64,000 nt of DNA from Zoogloeaceae bacterium (GTDB lineage Bacteria; Pseudomonadota; Gammaproteobacteria; Burkholderiales; Rhodocyclaceae), in NCBI GenBank assembly GCA_024235635.1, contig JACKMA010000001.1, positions 620,001 to 684,000 of the forward strand. The letters run 5' to 3'. The notes beneath the pieces are model-generated. The model had not been told where the DNA came from and searched no databases. It worked only from the letters and a program-made list of their open reading frames with translations. The translations under genes were made by a program, and so were the position numbers. The first letter of the stretch is position 1, and every line of letters begins with the position of its first letter. Shown here piece by piece: positions 62,863 through 64,000 of this stretch.

Positions 62863-64000
62863 GAGGATCTCCCGATGCGTCCTTGCCGCAGCGCCTCGAT
62901 GACCCTGTCCTTGGGACCGTCCGCCACGATGCGTCCGCCGTCCACGACCACGACCCGGGTCGCCAGCGCCAGCAACGAGGTGCGGTGGGTGACGATGATC
63001 AGCGTCCGGCCCTGCGCGAATTCCGCGAGCTGTCGCTTGACCTCTTCTTCGGTGGAATGGTCCATCGCACCGGTCGGTTCGTCGAGCAACAGGATCGACG
63101 GACGGCCGATGACCGCGCGAGCGAGTGCGACGCCCTGGCGCTGCCCGCCCGAAAGGGACTCGCCACGCTCGCCGACCATCATGTCGAATCCTTGAGGGTG
63201 GCCATTGACGAAATCAAGAATGCCACCGATCCGCGCAGCTTCGACCACCTGCTCGTCGGACGCATGGCGCGTGACGATCGTCAGGTTCTCGCGAAGGCTG
63301 CCATAAAACATGCTCGCATCCTGCGACACGTAACCGACGTGACGCCTCAATTCGGCGGGGTCGAGCTGACGCAGATCGATGCCGTCGATCAGCAGCGCCC
63401 CATCGGTCGGCTGGTAGAGGCCGAGAATCAGCTTTTGCAAAGTGGTCTTGCCCGAACCGACGCGCCCGAGAATCGCCACGTGCTCGCCGGCCTTGATACG
63501 CAGGGACACGTTGCGAAGCGCGGGCATTTCCTGGCCGGGATAGGCGAAGGACAGGTCACGGAACTCGATGTCGCCGTCGAACTGCCTGCGGGTGACGAAA
63601 TTCGACCCCTCCGGACGCTCTACCGGCTGCCGCAGGATCTCGTCGAGCGACTTCAGCGCGGTCGATGCGTTGTGGTACTGGGTCAGCAGCGCGGTCACCT
63701 GGCCGATCGGCTGCAAGGCACGCGAACCCAGCATCGAGCACGCGATCAGGCCACCCAGCGTCAGTTGATTCTCGCCGATCAGATAGACGCCGGTAACGAT
63801 CAGGGCGACGTTTACGCTCTGTTGCGCCCACATCGCGCCGTTCGAAGTCGTCGCCGACAGTAGCCGCAGTTGCGCGCCGACCCGCGCCAGAAACGCCGCA
63901 CTGTGCTCCCAGCGCTTCTGCATCACGCCTTCGGCGCCGAGTGCCTTGACCGCCTCGAGGCCGACCAGGCTCTCCACCAGCGTGGCATTGCGAAGCGCGC
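62859..64000 (-). CDS. lapB: Type I secretion ABC exporter (3' part)
   Basis: The C-terminal ~380 residues of a peptidase/permease-ATPase exporter; the frame is open to the window edge (ALRNATLVESLVGLEAVKAL), so the N-terminal part, usually a degenerate C39 domain in LapB-like proteins, is outside. The last membrane segments are followed by the ATPase domain: Walker A GRVGSGKTTLQKL, signature LSGGQRQGVALARAV, Walker B ILLLDEPTGAMD, switch His (VTHRTS). It is the energy source for adhesin export. Confidence 0.95.
   Translation of the reverse strand, partial: ALRNATLVESLVGLEAVKALGAEGVMQKRWEHSAAFLARVGAQLRLLSATTSNGAMWAQQSVNVALIVTGVYLIGENQLTLGGLIACSMLGSRALQPIGQVTALLTQYHNASTALKSLDEILRQPVERPEGSNFVTRRQFDGDIEFRDLSFAYPGQEMPALRNVSLRIKAGEHVAILGRVGSGKTTLQKLILGLYQPTDGALLIDGIDLRQLDPAELRRHVGYVSQDASMFYGSLRENLTIVTRHASDEQVVEAARIGGILDFVNGHPQGFDMMVGERGESLSGGQRQGVALARAVIGRPSILLLDEPTGAMDHSTEEEVKRQLAEFAQGRTLIIVTHRTSLLALATRVVVVDGGRIVADGPKDRVIEALRQGRIGRSS

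Overview
The window reads as ordinary chromosome of a GC-rich Gram-negative bacterium, most likely a betaproteobacterium of the Azoarcus/Thauera/Denitromonas kind (Rhodocyclales). This is inferred from the trimeric betaproteobacterial-type porin and from familiar gene neighbourhoods: lolB-ispE-tRNA-Gln-prs-rplY-pth-ychF, M16-M16-rsmD-coaD-fdx opposite ftsY-ftsE-ftsX, and glnE opposite yhdP-nitrilase-tldD. An ectoine-type aspartokinase at the left edge hints at a salt-tolerant lifestyle. No insertion sequence, prophage, integrase or CRISPR array was recognised.

Layout. 1-1.6 kb: ectoine-type aspartokinase. 1.9-8.4 kb: a catabolic/uptake cluster (LysR regulator divergent from a porin, then a DapA-family lyase, a TAXI-type TRAP binding protein and a fused TRAP permease, closed by a good terminator). 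9-16 kb: translation and envelope housekeeping genes on the minus strand with tRNA-Gln(UUG), then a TPR protein divergent from mutM. 16.8-25.9 kb: a dynamin-like GTPase, a ferredoxin, coaD, rsmD, an M16 peptidase pair, ftsY, ftsE, ftsX.

26-31.4 kb is the most unusual region. Four tandem copies of a tiny secreted protein gene (497-bp period, three copies seemingly identical) each carry their own leader and strong terminator. A fifth diverged copy then heads a likely operon with a small secreted two-cysteine protein, a CsgG-like/DUF4384 lipoprotein, another small secreted protein and a DUF2807 protein. The tiny proteins contain two curlin-like repeats. Together the genes look like a miniature curli/HfaABD-like fibre system: repeated subunits, one possible nucleator and a CsgG-type outer-membrane exporter. 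This is inference from motifs and context.

31.6-43.2 kb: a YdeI-family protein, an LLM flavin oxidoreductase, then tldD, nitrilase, yhdP and glnE. 43.3-64 kb: a whole Lap-type adhesion/dispersal module: TolC-like outer-membrane protein with an unusual C-terminal NTF2-like domain, LapG-like periplasmic protease, LapD-like degenerate c-di-GMP receptor, a roughly 4,065-residue LapA-like RTX adhesin, a LuxR-type regulator, LapC-like HlyD adaptor and LapB-like ABC exporter (cut by the right edge). The adhesin has an N-terminal retention module with a PAAG site where LapG would cut, 25 nearly identical cadherin-like modules (570-bp DNA period) and C-terminal RTX repeats. The window therefore holds two separate candidate biofilm systems: surface fibres and a c-di-GMP-gated giant adhesin.
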